A stretch of 64,000 bases of DNA, taken from the NCBI GenBank assembly GCA_937870825.1, contig CALMZO010000214.1:1-64000 (forward strand). Direction: 5' to 3'. Source of the DNA: an uncultured Chloroflexota bacterium (GTDB lineage: Bacteria > Chloroflexota > Anaerolineae > UBA4142 > SHND01). The position numbers were made by a program, and so were the translations under genes. Under the pieces are notes generated by a model. The model did not search any database, was not told the origin of the DNA, and saw nothing but the letters and a program-made list of their open reading frames with translations. Positions within the stretch are counted from its first letter, which is position 1. Every line of letters begins with the position of its first letter. Shown piece by piece: positions 44,486 to 53,345 of the stretch.

Positions 44486-44725
44486 ATGCCCAAACACATC
44501 CTCCGCATTGACGACGACGCGTTGTTGGTGCAATCGCTGGCGTACACGCCAAGACAAAGGTCTATGTGCACGTTCGTTGGCTGCGCGAAAAAATTCAAGG
44601 TAACCCGTCGAAAAGGCACGGGCTTGTCCATTGCGTGCGATATTGTGAACCCGCACGGCGGACGAATTGAGGCTGAGAGTGAAGTGGGAAAGGGGAGTCA
44701 ATTCACTGTTGTTCTGCCATCATAA
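44486..44725 (+). pseudogene. Collapsed two-component system relic
   Basis: An apparent 79-residue frame joins pieces of two genes. It starts MPKHILRIDDDALLVQSLAY, the beginning of a response-regulator receiver. It ends GTGLSIACDIVNPHGGRIEA followed by ESEVGKGSQFTVVLPS, the G-box end of a histidine kinase ATPase domain. Between them, another frame reads KVYVHVRWLREKIQGNPSK, the recognition region of an OmpR-type effector domain. Thus a regulator-kinase operon has been reduced by internal deletions to about 240 bases while keeping the order. A TATAAT lies at 44471-44476 just before the ATG. A functional product is unlikely. Confidence 0.7.
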
Positions 44726-44757
44726 AAACGCGAGTCCCAAAGGACTCGCGTTTTTGT
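44724..44757. terminator. Bidirectional intrinsic terminator
   Basis: AAAAACGCGAGTCC (44724-44737) pairs perfectly with GGACTCGCGTTTTT (44742-44755) around CAAA. It ends the relic operon and could also serve the leftward gene at 44834. Confidence 0.9.
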
Positions 44758-44833
44758 TTATGCTCGGTGATTGTCAATTAACGCAAACGTCTTGCCATGA
44801 ATCAACCCGTCCTTTTTTTGCGAATGACAAGAA

Positions 44834-45040
44834 TTATTGCCAGTTCTTCGGGTCTATGTTAAGGTCAGTTCTCAGAGCTCCCCTTTCACCTTCTCCTTGA
44901 AGGATTTCAAGAACGCTCCCAGTCTTTGTTATGCTTTTATATTCGTTCCCATAGGTGAGTGTGACCAAGAGTTTGTGCGCTTCGTCAAACCGGCTCTTGG
45001 CAAGCGTATGCGCTTCGGCTGCTGTTTCCAAAGCAATCAA
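44834..45040 (-). CDS. Unknown helical protein or frameshifted continuation of 45090-45767
   Basis: A 68-residue frame starting at a TTG without ribosome-binding site. The open frame actually extends upstream into the end of the 225-residue gene at 45090-45767, reading ALETAAEAHTLAKSRFDEAH and similar helical sequence. Its style (Ala/Lys/Glu helices) matches that gene. It could be the true C-terminus of one longer protein separated by a frameshift, or a small separate gene. It ends GALRTDLNIDPKNWQ. No family recognised. Confidence 0.35.
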   Translation of the reverse strand: MIALETAAEAHTLAKSRFDEAHKLLVTLTYGNEYKSITKTGSVLEILQGEGERGALRTDLNIDPKNWQ

Positions 45041-45089
45041 AAGATTTGGCTTGTCGTTGGGGCGGGCAGTATTATATCTCTGCCGCGCG

Positions 45090-45767
45090 TTACTTAGCGG
45101 TTAGGGCAGTGTCCATGTTCTTTTGTAAGGTATCGCAAATCTTTTGAAGCTCGGCGAAAGCGGAGATGCTGATGAGTCCCCCTTGCGCCAGTATCCTGTC
45201 AGCTTTTGCCGCGGATACCGAGGAGTTTTCGGCTATGGTGAGAGCGACGTTGTAAGACTGGTCAACACTGGCGTACCTCAGGAGGGCGATGTTCATACTC
45301 TCCAGAGCCGGTTGGAGTTCTTTCTTTGTGGCTTGGTAAAGGTCATAGCTCCACGGTATCGTTACGTCTTCGAGCTGCTTCACCTTTGCGTTTTGCTTGA
45401 TTTCATCACGGCGAGTCGTCACCTCTTTGACGGCTGCCTCGGCGAGTTTTTGCTTCTCCGTGGCGCTAGTCAGAACCGTCGTCCAATTGGCGACGGCTGC
45501 CTGATTACAATTCACTGCTTGCAGCGCGTCAGCGGGATACGCTTTTCCCTGAGCGCTATTGTAATTGGTGAGGGCGGCGGCATTTTTTGTCTTGGCGTTT
45601 GCCAAATTCGTGGTAGCGCTCTGGACATCCGCATCTGCGTCTTTTTTAGCCGCATTGGCTCTGTTCAAATAATCCTCTGCATCATCGAGAGGGCTCACAC
45701 CAAAGGGTGGGCAAACGCCGCTGAAAATAACAGAACCATCTGCGCAAACTATTCCTGGGCCTGCCAT
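45090..45767 (-). CDS. Unknown coiled-coil protein
   Basis: A 225-residue protein with a clear AAAGGAG site before the ATG and a TAGAAT -10 at 45815-45820 (minus strand). It begins MAGPGIVCADGSVIFSGVCP, which has two Cys but no signal peptide. From residue 30 to the end it is Ala/Lys/Asn/Thr-rich helix (YLNRANAAKKDADADVQSAT, YNSAQGKAYPADALQAV), with coiled-coil character and few hydrophobic core residues. The base composition is more AT-rich than its neighbours, hinting at recent acquisition. Function unknown. It may continue by frameshift into 44834-45040. Confidence 0.6.
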   Translation of the reverse strand: MAGPGIVCADGSVIFSGVCPPFGVSPLDDAEDYLNRANAAKKDADADVQSATTNLANAKTKNAAALTNYNSAQGKAYPADALQAVNCNQAAVANWTTVLTSATEKQKLAEAAVKEVTTRRDEIKQNAKVKQLEDVTIPWSYDLYQATKKELQPALESMNIALLRYASVDQSYNVALTIAENSSVSAAKADRILAQGGLISISAFAELQKICDTLQKNMDTALTAK

Positions 45768-45866
45768 GTTGACTCCTTTCGGGAACTAGATTGGAACGGA
45801 TAGAAATTGTCCGTATTCTATCATCCTTTAACCCGATTTTGACGTAATCTTTCGATTTCTCGGATT

Positions 45867-47045
45867 TTATTCTACGTTCTCAAAAATCCCCGCCGCGCCC
45901 ATGCCCCCACCAATGCACATCGTCACCATGCCGTATTGCAAATTGCGGCGTTTCATTTCGTGAATGAGCTGCACGGTGAGTTTCGCGCCCGTTGCGCCGA
46001 GCGGGTGCCCGAGCGCAATCGCGCCGCCGTTCACGTTCACTTTTTCTTCGTCCATTTCGAGTTGGCGAATGACCGCGACGGCTTGTGCGGCAAATGCTTC
46101 GTTGAGTTCAATCACGTCAATGTCTTTGAGTTCCAGCCCCGCGAGTTTCAACGCTTTCGGAATCGCCTGCACGGGACCGATGCCCATGATTTCCGGCGCG
46201 ACGCCGCCGACCGCGAACGACAACATTTTTACGAGGGGTTTCATGCCCAACGCGCGCGCTTTTTCGTCCGACATGACAACCACTGCACCCGCGCCGTCGC
46301 TCGTCTGTGACGAATTGCCTGCGGTGACGCTGCCGCCGTTGCGAAACACAGGTTTGAGATTCGCCAATGCTTCGAGCGTGGTGTCGCGGCGCGGACCTTC
46401 GTCAATGTTGAAAACGTATTTTTGTTCGCGTGTTCCGCCGCTTTCCATCTCAAATAAATTTACATCGAGTGGAACAATTTCATTTTGAAATTTTCCGGTT
46501 TCAATCGCGGCAAGCGCGTTGCGATGCGAACGATACGCGAATTCGTCTTGCGCCTGGCGCGACACGTCGTACTGCTCCGCGACGTTTTCCGCCGTGAGTC
46601 CCATGCCGAGATAAACGGACGGATATTCCATCGCGAGATACGGATTCGGCGCGAAATGAAAACCAATCATCGGCACCATGCTCATACTCTCCGCGCCGCC
46701 CGCGACGATGCAGTCGCCCCAGCCCGCGCGAATTTGCTGCGCGGCGAGCGCGATGGTTTGGACACCCGACGCGCAAAAACGATTCACCGTCATGCCGGTC
46801 ACCGCGTTGGGCAAGCCCGCGCGCAGCGCGGCGATGCGTCCCATGTTGAGCCCTTGTTCGCCTTCGGGCATCGCGCAGCCGATGATGACATCATCCACAT
46901 CTTCGGGTTTCAAGCCGCCCGCGCGTTGAAACGCCTCGCGCACGACGGTTGCTGCCATGTCGTCGGGACGCGTCGTGCGTAATTTGCCGCGCGGCGCTTT
47001 GCCGACGGCGGTGCGTACTCCGGAAACGATTACTGCTTCACGCAT
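45867..47045 (-). CDS. fadA: Acetyl-CoA acyltransferase (thiolase)
   Basis: A 392-residue thiolase. [19 protein letters not shown] carries the acyl-accepting Cys91; [43 protein letters not shown] and [15 protein letters not shown] give the remaining active-site loops (NEAF, GHP, CxG). The length and sequence style favour the beta-oxidation thiolase (FadA type) over biosynthetic acetoacetyl-CoA thiolase, but the two are hard to separate by eye. It probably cooperates with the FadN-type enzyme at 50309. Confidence 0.92.
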   Translation of the reverse strand: MREAVIVSGVRTAVGKAPRGKLRTTRPDDMAATVVREAFQRAGGLKPEDVDDVIIGCAMPEGEQGLNMGRIAALRAGLPNAVTGMTVNRFCASGVQTIALAAQQIRAGWGDCIVAGGAESMSMVPMIGFHFAPNPYLAMEYPSVYLGMGLTAENVAEQYDVSRQAQDEFAYRSHRNALAAIETGKFQNEIVPLDVNLFEMESGGTREQKYVFNIDEGPRRDTTLEALANLKPVFRNGGSVTAGNSSQTSDGAGAVVVMSDEKARALGMKPLVKMLSFAVGGVAPEIMGIGPVQAIPKALKLAGLELKDIDVIELNEAFAAQAVAVIRQLEMDEEKVNVNGGAIALGHPLGATGAKLTVQLIHEMKRRNLQYGMVTMCIGGGMGAAGIFENVE

Positions 47046-47160
47046 AGAAACTCCTTGTTAGAGTGACGGTGACGAGTGACGGTAAATTGTTTTGCGTTAA
47101 ACGTCAAGCGTCAAACGTAAATCTTTGCCGACCATCCGGTGCGCGGAAAATTCATACCAA

Positions 47161-48078
47161 CTACGCCGCATGCCAGTCCCGATATTGTTCGGGATGTTGA
47201 CGGATGCGTTGTTCCAACAACCTTGCGAACTGTTTCATGCCAATCTCTGCGGCACGCGCATTGTTTGGAAATTCCAACGGCGGTTCGATTTCGAGATGCA
47301 ATTCATCGCGTTCGTCCAGCCAACAAAAAATCGGCAAAAGGGGCGCGCCCGTCAGCTGCGCCAAATGAATCGCGCCCGTCGCAAAACGGCGCGGCTTGCC
47401 AAGAAATTCCAGTTCAACGTGTTTGTGACCGATTTGTCCTTCGCCCGAAAGGTACACCGGTTCATTCTGCTGCAACAAATTCATCAAATGGCGCGTGACC
47501 GCGAACGATTCGCCCTGCGCGAGATACAAAATAGACGCCACATATTTTTGCTCGCGCGTTTCAAAAAAAGGACGAATCACGCGCGCGCGAATTTCGGTTT
47601 CGCCTTGTGCGAAAAAGCCGCCGAGATGTTCTGGCGAATGCGTTTGATGAACGTTAAAGCCGCGCGTAAACAAAATTCGTTTGACCGCGTTGCGCTGTCC
47701 GAAAAAACTGTTTTCAAAAAGAATCGCGCCGTGTCCGCGCGCCAACGCGTCCGTGATGTGTTCCAGCCCGCGTATGCGCGCGCGCTCCAATTCGCTTTTG
47801 CGTTCGACATTCAACAACATGACCGCGTCGCGCCAAAACGATTCAAACGTTCCGTACACGCGGCGATTGATTTCGCGCGCGGTGGAGTGTGCGCCGAGAA
47901 ATTCCCGCAAGCGTTCTCGAATAGCGCGGCGTTTTGCGCGTAAAGAATGATACGCCACGCGCGCAATACATTTGGCAAACGCGTCGCCTACGCGCGCAGA
48001 ACGTGTCGTTTCAAGCGATTGAAAAAGCGCAAGCACCGACAGCAAGTACAAATCGGTAGCGTCAAAACGCTGTGTCAA
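47161..48078 (-). CDS. Lysophospholipid/LpxL-like acyltransferase lacking HX4D
   Basis: A 305-residue protein with the fold pattern of LpxL/HtrB-type acyltransferases: an N-terminal helix region, ALARGHGAILFENSFFGQRN, then YLSGEGQIGHKHVELEFLGK and FATGAIHLAQLTGAPLLPIF. In active members the first motif contains H-x4-D/E; here it reads ENSFFGQ, so the catalytic His is absent. It may have an altered mechanism or be a binding protein. It overlaps the acyl-CoA ligase by 4 bases and belongs to an ACP-ligase-acyltransferase set. Confidence 0.68.
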   Translation of the reverse strand: MTQRFDATDLYLLSVLALFQSLETTRSARVGDAFAKCIARVAYHSLRAKRRAIRERLREFLGAHSTAREINRRVYGTFESFWRDAVMLLNVERKSELERARIRGLEHITDALARGHGAILFENSFFGQRNAVKRILFTRGFNVHQTHSPEHLGGFFAQGETEIRARVIRPFFETREQKYVASILYLAQGESFAVTRHLMNLLQQNEPVYLSGEGQIGHKHVELEFLGKPRRFATGAIHLAQLTGAPLLPIFCWLDERDELHLEIEPPLEFPNNARAAEIGMKQFARLLEQRIRQHPEQYRDWHAA

Positions 48079-49541
48079 TTCGTCAACATGCCGCGCCGCA
48101 GCTTGCCCGTCGGCGATTTCGGCATTTCCTCGCGAAATTCAAAGATACTGGGAATTTTGAAATCGGCGATTTTGCCGCGACAAAATTCTGCGAGTTCCAC
48201 TTCAGTACACGCGAGACGGCGCACCACCACCGCCTTTACTTGGTCGTCACCATACACGGTAGGAACGCCGATGACGGCAACTTCCGCGATGCCCGGATGC
48301 GTCTCCAGCACCTCTTCCACTTCGCGCGGGTCAATTTTGAAGCCGCCTTTGTTAATCAAAAATTTGAGACGCCCCTGCAAATACAAATGCCCCCGCGCGT
48401 CGAGTCTACCCAAATCGCCGGTGTAAAAAAAGCCGTCGCGAAACACTTGCGCGTCGAGCTCGGGCAAATCATCGTACCCGCGAATCGCGCACGGACTCGA
48501 CACGAGCACCTCTCCAACGTTTCCGGTTTCGACGCGCTTGTTTTCCTCGTCCACAATCGCGAACGCAATCCCATCGAGCGGCGCGCCGACGGAATCGAGC
48601 GTGTTTTCGATGTCCGCACTCAAGTTCACGCTCAGCGTTCCCGTTTCCGTCGAGCCGTAGAGTTGCCGCACATACATTCCAAATTTTGAATGAAACTCGC
48701 GATTGTATTTTGTCGGAAACGGCGCGCTCGCGGAAATGCAGAGACGCAGTGACGAAAAATTTGGCGCGCGTTCAAAACGCGTTTGCGCGAGCGTGATAAA
48801 CATGAACGGCACGGCGATAAAAACGGTGAGCCGTTCGCGTTCCGTTAGTTCCGCGACGCGGTGCCGCTCGAACGGCGCGGGATACAACGTCGCGCCCGCG
48901 CGAAAACTGGCCAGCATCGTTCGCATCAAGCCGTTGACGTGTGAGAACGGCGCGACGCCGAGAAAGCGGTCACTCGCATTCAACGCGAGCGTGTTTTTCA
49001 ACGCGTCGAGTTCCCACAAAATTTGCGTGTGGTTGCGCGAAATGCGTTTCGGTTTGCCCGTCGTCCCCGATGAAAATTGAAACATCACCGGCGCGTTCGG
49101 GTCAACCCGCGGCGGCTGCCAACTTGCATCGAACGTGAACCTGTCCCATTCCTCGCACCGTAACAATTCACATTGCGCTTGCGCTCGCGGCAGGACGCTT
49201 TCACACAACGCGCGAAAAGTTTCATCGGTGAGAATCAATTTCAATTCGCACGCGTCAATGAAATACAAAATTTCATTCTGTTGGTAATGGTCATTCAACG
49301 GGACCGCAATCGCGCCCGCGTTCAATATCGCCCAATACGCGATGACAAATTCGGAACTGTTGCGCAACAAAAGACCAACACGGTCGTTGACGCGGATGCC
49401 GCGTTTTTGCAACTCGGCGGCGAGCGCATAGACCCGCGTCCGTAAAGCGTCGAACGTCAAACGTTGCTCGCCGTACACAAGCGCGTTGTGCGACGCGAAC
49501 GTTTGGGTGATGTGGGCAAAAAGTTCGGGGAGCGTTCTCAT
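48075..49541 (-). CDS. AMP-forming acyl-CoA/acyl-ACP ligase
   Basis: A 488-residue adenylate-forming enzyme. FQFSSGTTGKPKRISRNHTQ is the ATP loop; YGSTETGTLSV, FYTGDLGRLDARGHLYLQGR and the final SPTGKLRR Lys are present. The sequence is of the size of acyl-CoA synthetases that activate carboxylic acids. The adjacent acyl carrier protein gene (4-base overlap) suggests that the activated acyl group may be loaded on ACP and then used by the acyltransferase at 47161. Substrate unknown. Confidence 0.87.
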   Translation of the reverse strand: MRTLPELFAHITQTFASHNALVYGEQRLTFDALRTRVYALAAELQKRGIRVNDRVGLLLRNSSEFVIAYWAILNAGAIAVPLNDHYQQNEILYFIDACELKLILTDETFRALCESVLPRAQAQCELLRCEEWDRFTFDASWQPPRVDPNAPVMFQFSSGTTGKPKRISRNHTQILWELDALKNTLALNASDRFLGVAPFSHVNGLMRTMLASFRAGATLYPAPFERHRVAELTERERLTVFIAVPFMFITLAQTRFERAPNFSSLRLCISASAPFPTKYNREFHSKFGMYVRQLYGSTETGTLSVNLSADIENTLDSVGAPLDGIAFAIVDEENKRVETGNVGEVLVSSPCAIRGYDDLPELDAQVFRDGFFYTGDLGRLDARGHLYLQGRLKFLINKGGFKIDPREVEEVLETHPGIAEVAVIGVPTVYGDDQVKAVVVRRLACTEVELAEFCRGKIADFKIPSIFEFREEMPKSPTGKLRRGMLTN

Positions 49542-49819
49542 TTCACCAGTTCTGTACGCGTCGAAACTTTCCGCGCCACGTACTGTGCCAACGCGCCGAG
49601 CGACGAAAACAATTCCACATTCAAATCGGCGTCGGGGATGGAAATGTCGAACGCGTTTTCCAAGCCGAGCGCGAGGCGCAATGCTTCCACCGAATCGAGT
49701 CCGATGCCGCGTCCGAGTAACGGCGTTTGCGCGTCCGCGTTTTCGATGATTGCCGAATCTGCTTGCAACGTGTCAATGAGAAGACGCTTGATGGCAACAA
49801 GAATTTGAGTGGGGGTCAT
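49538..49819 (-). CDS. Acyl carrier protein
   Basis: A 93-residue carrier. The start at 49819 (MTPTQILVAIKRLLIDTLQA) avoids translating heptad repeat sequence. GLDSVEALRLALGLE contains the phosphopantetheine Ser43 in the D-S-V form. It is not next to fatty-acid synthesis genes and so looks like a dedicated carrier for the ligase downstream, with which it shares a 4-base overlap. Confidence 0.87.
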   Translation of the reverse strand: MTPTQILVAIKRLLIDTLQADSAIIENADAQTPLLGRGIGLDSVEALRLALGLENAFDISIPDADLNVELFSSLGALAQYVARKVSTRTELVK

Positions 49820-49842
49820 AATTCGTAATTCAAAATTCAAAA

Positions 49843-50271
49843 TTATTTCTTTTTCTTGATTTGACGTTGTTGTGGAATGGTAGTCACAAGCAGCGCGATG
49901 ATTTCGGATGCGAGTGACATGCGATGTTCCACTACTGCCAATGGGATTTTGTGTCGCCCGCGCCAGTACCAGCCGCGTGTTTCGCGTGCCGAACCGAGCG
50001 CAATAGATAAAAAGCGTGCATAATCCGCTCCGAATCCTTTGCCATAACCTTCTTCCATATTCGCGCTGATTGAACTTGATGCGTCAATCAGTTGCGCGGC
50101 GAGCTTGCGTCCGCGCGTGTCCTCCATTAGATATTCGCAATCATACCAAGACAAGTCATAGAGGAACAATGCCTTTTGATAGGCGATATTGTGCCAAAGT
50201 GGGTCTCGCTGCAACATTGGTGAAACCGTATCTACCCATTCCTCAAATGATTTGGGTTTGATGGACGGCAT
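49843..50271 (-). CDS. Four-helix-bundle protein (23S rRNA intervening-sequence type)
   Basis: A 142-residue helical protein. KALFLYDLSWYDCEYLMEDT, then LAAQLIDASSSISANMEEGY and GKGFGADYARFLSIALGSAR match the S-xx-AN-xxEGxG pattern of the four-helix-bundle family first described in rRNA intervening sequences. Free-standing copies are frequent in many bacterial genomes and their function is unknown. It is flanked by heptad repeats on both sides (about 49820 and 50284), which may indicate insertion between the ACP gene and the FadN-type gene. Confidence 0.85.
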   Translation of the reverse strand: MPSIKPKSFEEWVDTVSPMLQRDPLWHNIAYQKALFLYDLSWYDCEYLMEDTRGRKLAAQLIDASSSISANMEEGYGKGFGADYARFLSIALGSARETRGWYWRGRHKIPLAVVEHRMSLASEIIALLVTTIPQQRQIKKKK

Positions 50272-50308
50272 GGCGCGCTCCGAATTTTGAATTTTGAACT
50301 TGGAATTT

Positions 50309-52693
50309 CTAATTCTGCAGCGGTTTCCCCGTATTCAAAAAGTGCGAAATGCGTTCGCGCGTTTTTTCTTCGCCGCACAGCGAAATGAATGCTTCGCGTT
50401 CGAGATCGAGAATGTATTGCTCCTCCACCCACGCGGGCGCGGTCAATTTTCCGCCGCACAAAACCTGCGCGAGTTTTTCGCCGATTTTCGCGTCGTATTC
50501 GGAAATATATTTTCCTGACACCATCGAAAAAATGGCGATGCGAATTGCCGACAGCGCGCGTTCGCCCGCCGCGTAGATTTTCGCGCGCGGCGGCGCTTGA
50601 TAATTTTCCGCGACCATGTCGAGAACCGTCTTTTTCGCTTCGGCGATGAGCTGGTCACGATTCATCACGACGCGCGTGGTGTTGTCGAAAAAGCCGAGTT
50701 GTTTTGCTTCTTCCGCGCTCGTCGCCACTTTTGCGGTGCCAATCGTTTCAAACACGCGCTGGAGAAATGGCAACACATCCGCGTTGGGCGTCTGCATCGC
50801 GGGCGCGACGACGCGGCGCAGCATTTCTTTGCAGCCGCCGCCTGCGGGAATGACGCCGATGCCAACTTCGACGAGACCGACATAACTTTCCGCGTGCGCG
50901 ACAATGCGCGAACCCGCCATCGTCACCTCGCAGCCGCCGCCCAAAGTGTAGCCGAACGGCGCGGTCACAATCGGTTTGCGCGAATACCGCAGCTGCATCG
51001 TGAAATCTTGTAACGCTTTTGCGACCTCGTCAATTTTTTCCCATTCGCCATTTTCTGCCAAGAGCCAAATGCCGACGACGTTCGCGCCTGCGCTGAAATG
51101 TTCGCCTTGATTGCCAATCACCATCCCGACAAAATTTTTCTCGACCTCATCCAACGCGGTGCGCGCGACCTCAATGATATTGTCGTCGAGCGCGTTCATC
51201 TTGGTATGAAATTCCAACAGCGCGACGCCATCGCCCACATCGCGCAAGGACGCACTTTCGTTTTCGGAAATTACTTTGGTGTTCTTGAGTACGATGACGT
51301 TTGACGCTTCACGTTTGGCGACGTACTGTTTGGTTGAGGGGTCATAGTACGAACCGTTGTGATAAAACGACGCGTGTCCCGCCGCCAACATTTCCTTGAC
51401 CCACGACGCGACGGCAATCTCTTGCGCGTCCATTTTTTCAACCGTTTCCGCGACGCCGAGCATATCCCACGTTTCAAACGGACCCGCTTCGTGCGCGAAT
51501 CCCCACTTCATCGCATTGTCAATCGAAACAATGCCGTCGGCGATTTCGGGAACGCGATGCGACGCGTACGCGAGGTAATGCGCCGTAGTGTCCCAAATAA
51601 ATTTCGCGGCGCGGTCATCTTGCGTCATGATGTAGCGCAATCGTTCCGCGAGCGTGTCGTACATTTCGGCATTGGTAATCGAGTCAAAGAAAAATTTTTC
51701 GGGGCGTTCGTATTCGAGCGTGTGGAGATTCAGCGCGTAAAATTTTTTCTTGCCGCTTTCTTCGCGCACTTGTTTGTAAAACCCGTGTCCTGCTTTGTTT
51801 CCCAACATGCCGCGCTCCACCATCGTTTTCAAAAATTCGGGCGGTTTCAAATCGGCGCGCGCTTCATCTTCGGGAACCGCGTTGTACAAGTTGTCTGCGA
51901 CGTGATACATGATGTCCACGCCGACCAAATCGCCCAACCGATACGTCGCGGATTTCGGATGTCCAATCGCCGCGCCCGTAAATTCGTCCACTTCGTCCAC
52001 GCGATAATTGTTTTCGAGCGTGTAGCGCATCGCATACGTGCCGAGAAACGAACCGAGCCGATTCGCAATAAAGTTCGGACGGTCTTTGCAAATGACAACG
52101 CCTTTGCCCAAAACGCTCTCGCCAAATTGTTTCATGTACGCGACGACATCGGGCAGGGTGTCGGGTGAGGGAATCACTTCGAGGAGTTTCAAGTAACGCG
52201 GCGGATTGAAAAAATGCGTGCCGAGAAAATGTTGACGAAACGATTCGCTGCGTCCTTCCGCGATGGCGTGAATCGGAATGCCGGAGGTGTTGGTGGTGAC
52301 GATGCTGTGCGGTTTGCGCGCGGCGTCAAGGCGTTCCATCAACGCGCGTTTCACATTCAGATTTTCGACAATAACTTCGAGAATCCAATCGGCATCGGCG
52401 ACGAAATCAAAATTGTCTTCCAGATTGCCGACGCGAATTTGTTCGGCGACTTGCGGCGCGAACAACGCGGCGGGTTTCGCTTTGACGACTGCCTGCATCC
52501 CCGCGTTGACGATGCGATTCCGTACGGCGGGATGTTCGAGCGCTAATTTTTTCTTTTCTTCGTCGGCTGTCAGTTGAGTGGGAACAATATCGAGGAGGGT
52601 GACTTGGAGACCCGCGTTGGCGGAATGGGCGGCAAGCGCGCCGCCCATCGTTCCCGAACCGATGACGGCGACGCGGCGAATATCGTACGACAT
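50309..52693 (-). CDS. fadN: 3-hydroxyacyl-CoA dehydrogenase / enoyl-CoA hydratase (FadN type)
   Basis: A 794-residue bifunctional beta-oxidation enzyme. The start at 52693 (MSYDIRRVAVIGSGTMGGAL) opens the NAD-binding dehydrogenase domain; HFFNPPRYLKLLEVIPSPDT, GKGVVICKDRPNFIANRLGS are typical. A crotonase domain is C-terminal (FHTKMNALDDNIIEV, GNQGEHFSAGANVVG, PAGGGCKEMLRR). The order dehydrogenase-then-hydratase marks the FadN rather than FadB/FadJ arrangement. A near-consensus promoter with an overlapping TetR-like operator lies upstream. Confidence 0.93.
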   Translation of the reverse strand: MSYDIRRVAVIGSGTMGGALAAHSANAGLQVTLLDIVPTQLTADEEKKKLALEHPAVRNRIVNAGMQAVVKAKPAALFAPQVAEQIRVGNLEDNFDFVADADWILEVIVENLNVKRALMERLDAARKPHSIVTTNTSGIPIHAIAEGRSESFRQHFLGTHFFNPPRYLKLLEVIPSPDTLPDVVAYMKQFGESVLGKGVVICKDRPNFIANRLGSFLGTYAMRYTLENNYRVDEVDEFTGAAIGHPKSATYRLGDLVGVDIMYHVADNLYNAVPEDEARADLKPPEFLKTMVERGMLGNKAGHGFYKQVREESGKKKFYALNLHTLEYERPEKFFFDSITNAEMYDTLAERLRYIMTQDDRAAKFIWDTTAHYLAYASHRVPEIADGIVSIDNAMKWGFAHEAGPFETWDMLGVAETVEKMDAQEIAVASWVKEMLAAGHASFYHNGSYYDPSTKQYVAKREASNVIVLKNTKVISENESASLRDVGDGVALLEFHTKMNALDDNIIEVARTALDEVEKNFVGMVIGNQGEHFSAGANVVGIWLLAENGEWEKIDEVAKALQDFTMQLRYSRKPIVTAPFGYTLGGGCEVTMAGSRIVAHAESYVGLVEVGIGVIPAGGGCKEMLRRVVAPAMQTPNADVLPFLQRVFETIGTAKVATSAEEAKQLGFFDNTTRVVMNRDQLIAEAKKTVLDMVAENYQAPPRAKIYAAGERALSAIRIAIFSMVSGKYISEYDAKIGEKLAQVLCGGKLTAPAWVEEQYILDLEREAFISLCGEEKTRERISHFLNTGKPLQN

Positions 52694-52748
52694 TGTAAAT
52701 ACTCCTTCGTGGAGGCGAGTGAGAGCTGGGAGACCCGAGTGCGTAGTT

Positions 52749-52765
52749 ATGACGCAGTGCGTCAT
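52749..52765. promoter_or_regulatory. Palindrome in the fadN leader
   Basis: ATGACGCA and TGCGTCAT form a perfect 8-1-8 palindrome around a G, near the predicted fadN transcription start. It may be an operator or an mRNA hairpin. Confidence 0.4.
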
Positions 52766-52776
52766 AAATTGTTTTC

Positions 52777-52816
52777 ATTGTAGCATAAAGGCGTGGGCGT
52801 GTCTACCGAACGGTAG
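52777..52816 (-). promoter_or_regulatory. fadN promoter with TetR-like operator
   Basis: On the minus strand, -35 TAGACA (52800-52805), 17 bases, and -10 TACAAT (52777-52782). The inverted repeat CTACCG-AA-CGGTAG (52803-52816) overlaps the -35. Short A-C-C-G/C-G-G-T inverted repeats are typical operators of TetR-family regulators of fatty-acid degradation; no TetR gene lies in the window. Confidence 0.55.
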
Positions 52817-52843
52817 GTAAAACGCCCTAGAACATCCGAGCGA

Positions 52844-52871
52844 TTGACAACGTTTTCGATTGTGATATAAT
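52844..52871 (+). promoter_or_regulatory. Consensus promoter for the membrane-protein pair
   Basis: TTGACA (52844-52849), 16 bases and TATAAT (52866-52871) match the housekeeping consensus exactly. The start point would be about 52878, only six bases before the ATG at 52884, so the transcript would be nearly leaderless. Confidence 0.7.
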
Positions 52872-52883
52872 TCACAAACGGAA

Positions 52884-53345
52884 ATGTTGGACGCTCATGC
52901 ATTGAGTTTTGTAATTCGTTGGGTGCATGTTGTCGCGATGACGCTGATGTTGGGCGGCGCGGGCTTGACGGCGTTGTTTGCCGCACGTGTCGGGTGGGGA
53001 GAACAGGAACGCGCGGGATTGAAATTTGCGCTCGAGTACGAAAAATGGTTTTGGTTGGCGTTGGGGTTGCAAGTGATTTCCGGCGTTGGGAATTTGGGTG
53101 CATTCGGCGCGAATCTGCCGACGAGTGACACCGAATGGAGCAGGAGTTTTTTGTGGAAATCGGGCATCGTGTTGATTTTTGTTTTGGTCTCGATGGTTCG
53201 CACGATGTTCATTGTGCTTCTCGACAATGCGGATGGAGTTGCTCTGCGCGCGGGCTTGGCGCGCGTTTTGTCTGTAACGTATGCAAGCACTGTGCTCATT
53301 TTACTCGGAGCGCTGTGGCTTGCCGTCGCGTTGGCACATGGTTAA
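52884..53345 (+). CDS. CopD-like membrane protein
   Basis: A 153-residue protein with four hydrophobic segments. VIRWVHVVAMTLMLGGAGLT, with His and a GG turn, and a later VVSMVRTMFIVLL-like helix give the pattern seen in CopD/DUF2269-type membrane proteins (R-W-x-H-V-x-A-x-x-x-x-x-G-G). Some relatives bind copper or heme; this is not shown here. It overlaps the next gene by 8 bases. Confidence 0.6.
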   Translation: MLDAHALSFVIRWVHVVAMTLMLGGAGLTALFAARVGWGEQERAGLKFALEYEKWFWLALGLQVISGVGNLGAFGANLPTSDTEWSRSFLWKSGIVLIFVLVSMVRTMFIVLLDNADGVALRAGLARVLSVTYASTVLILLGALWLAVALAHG

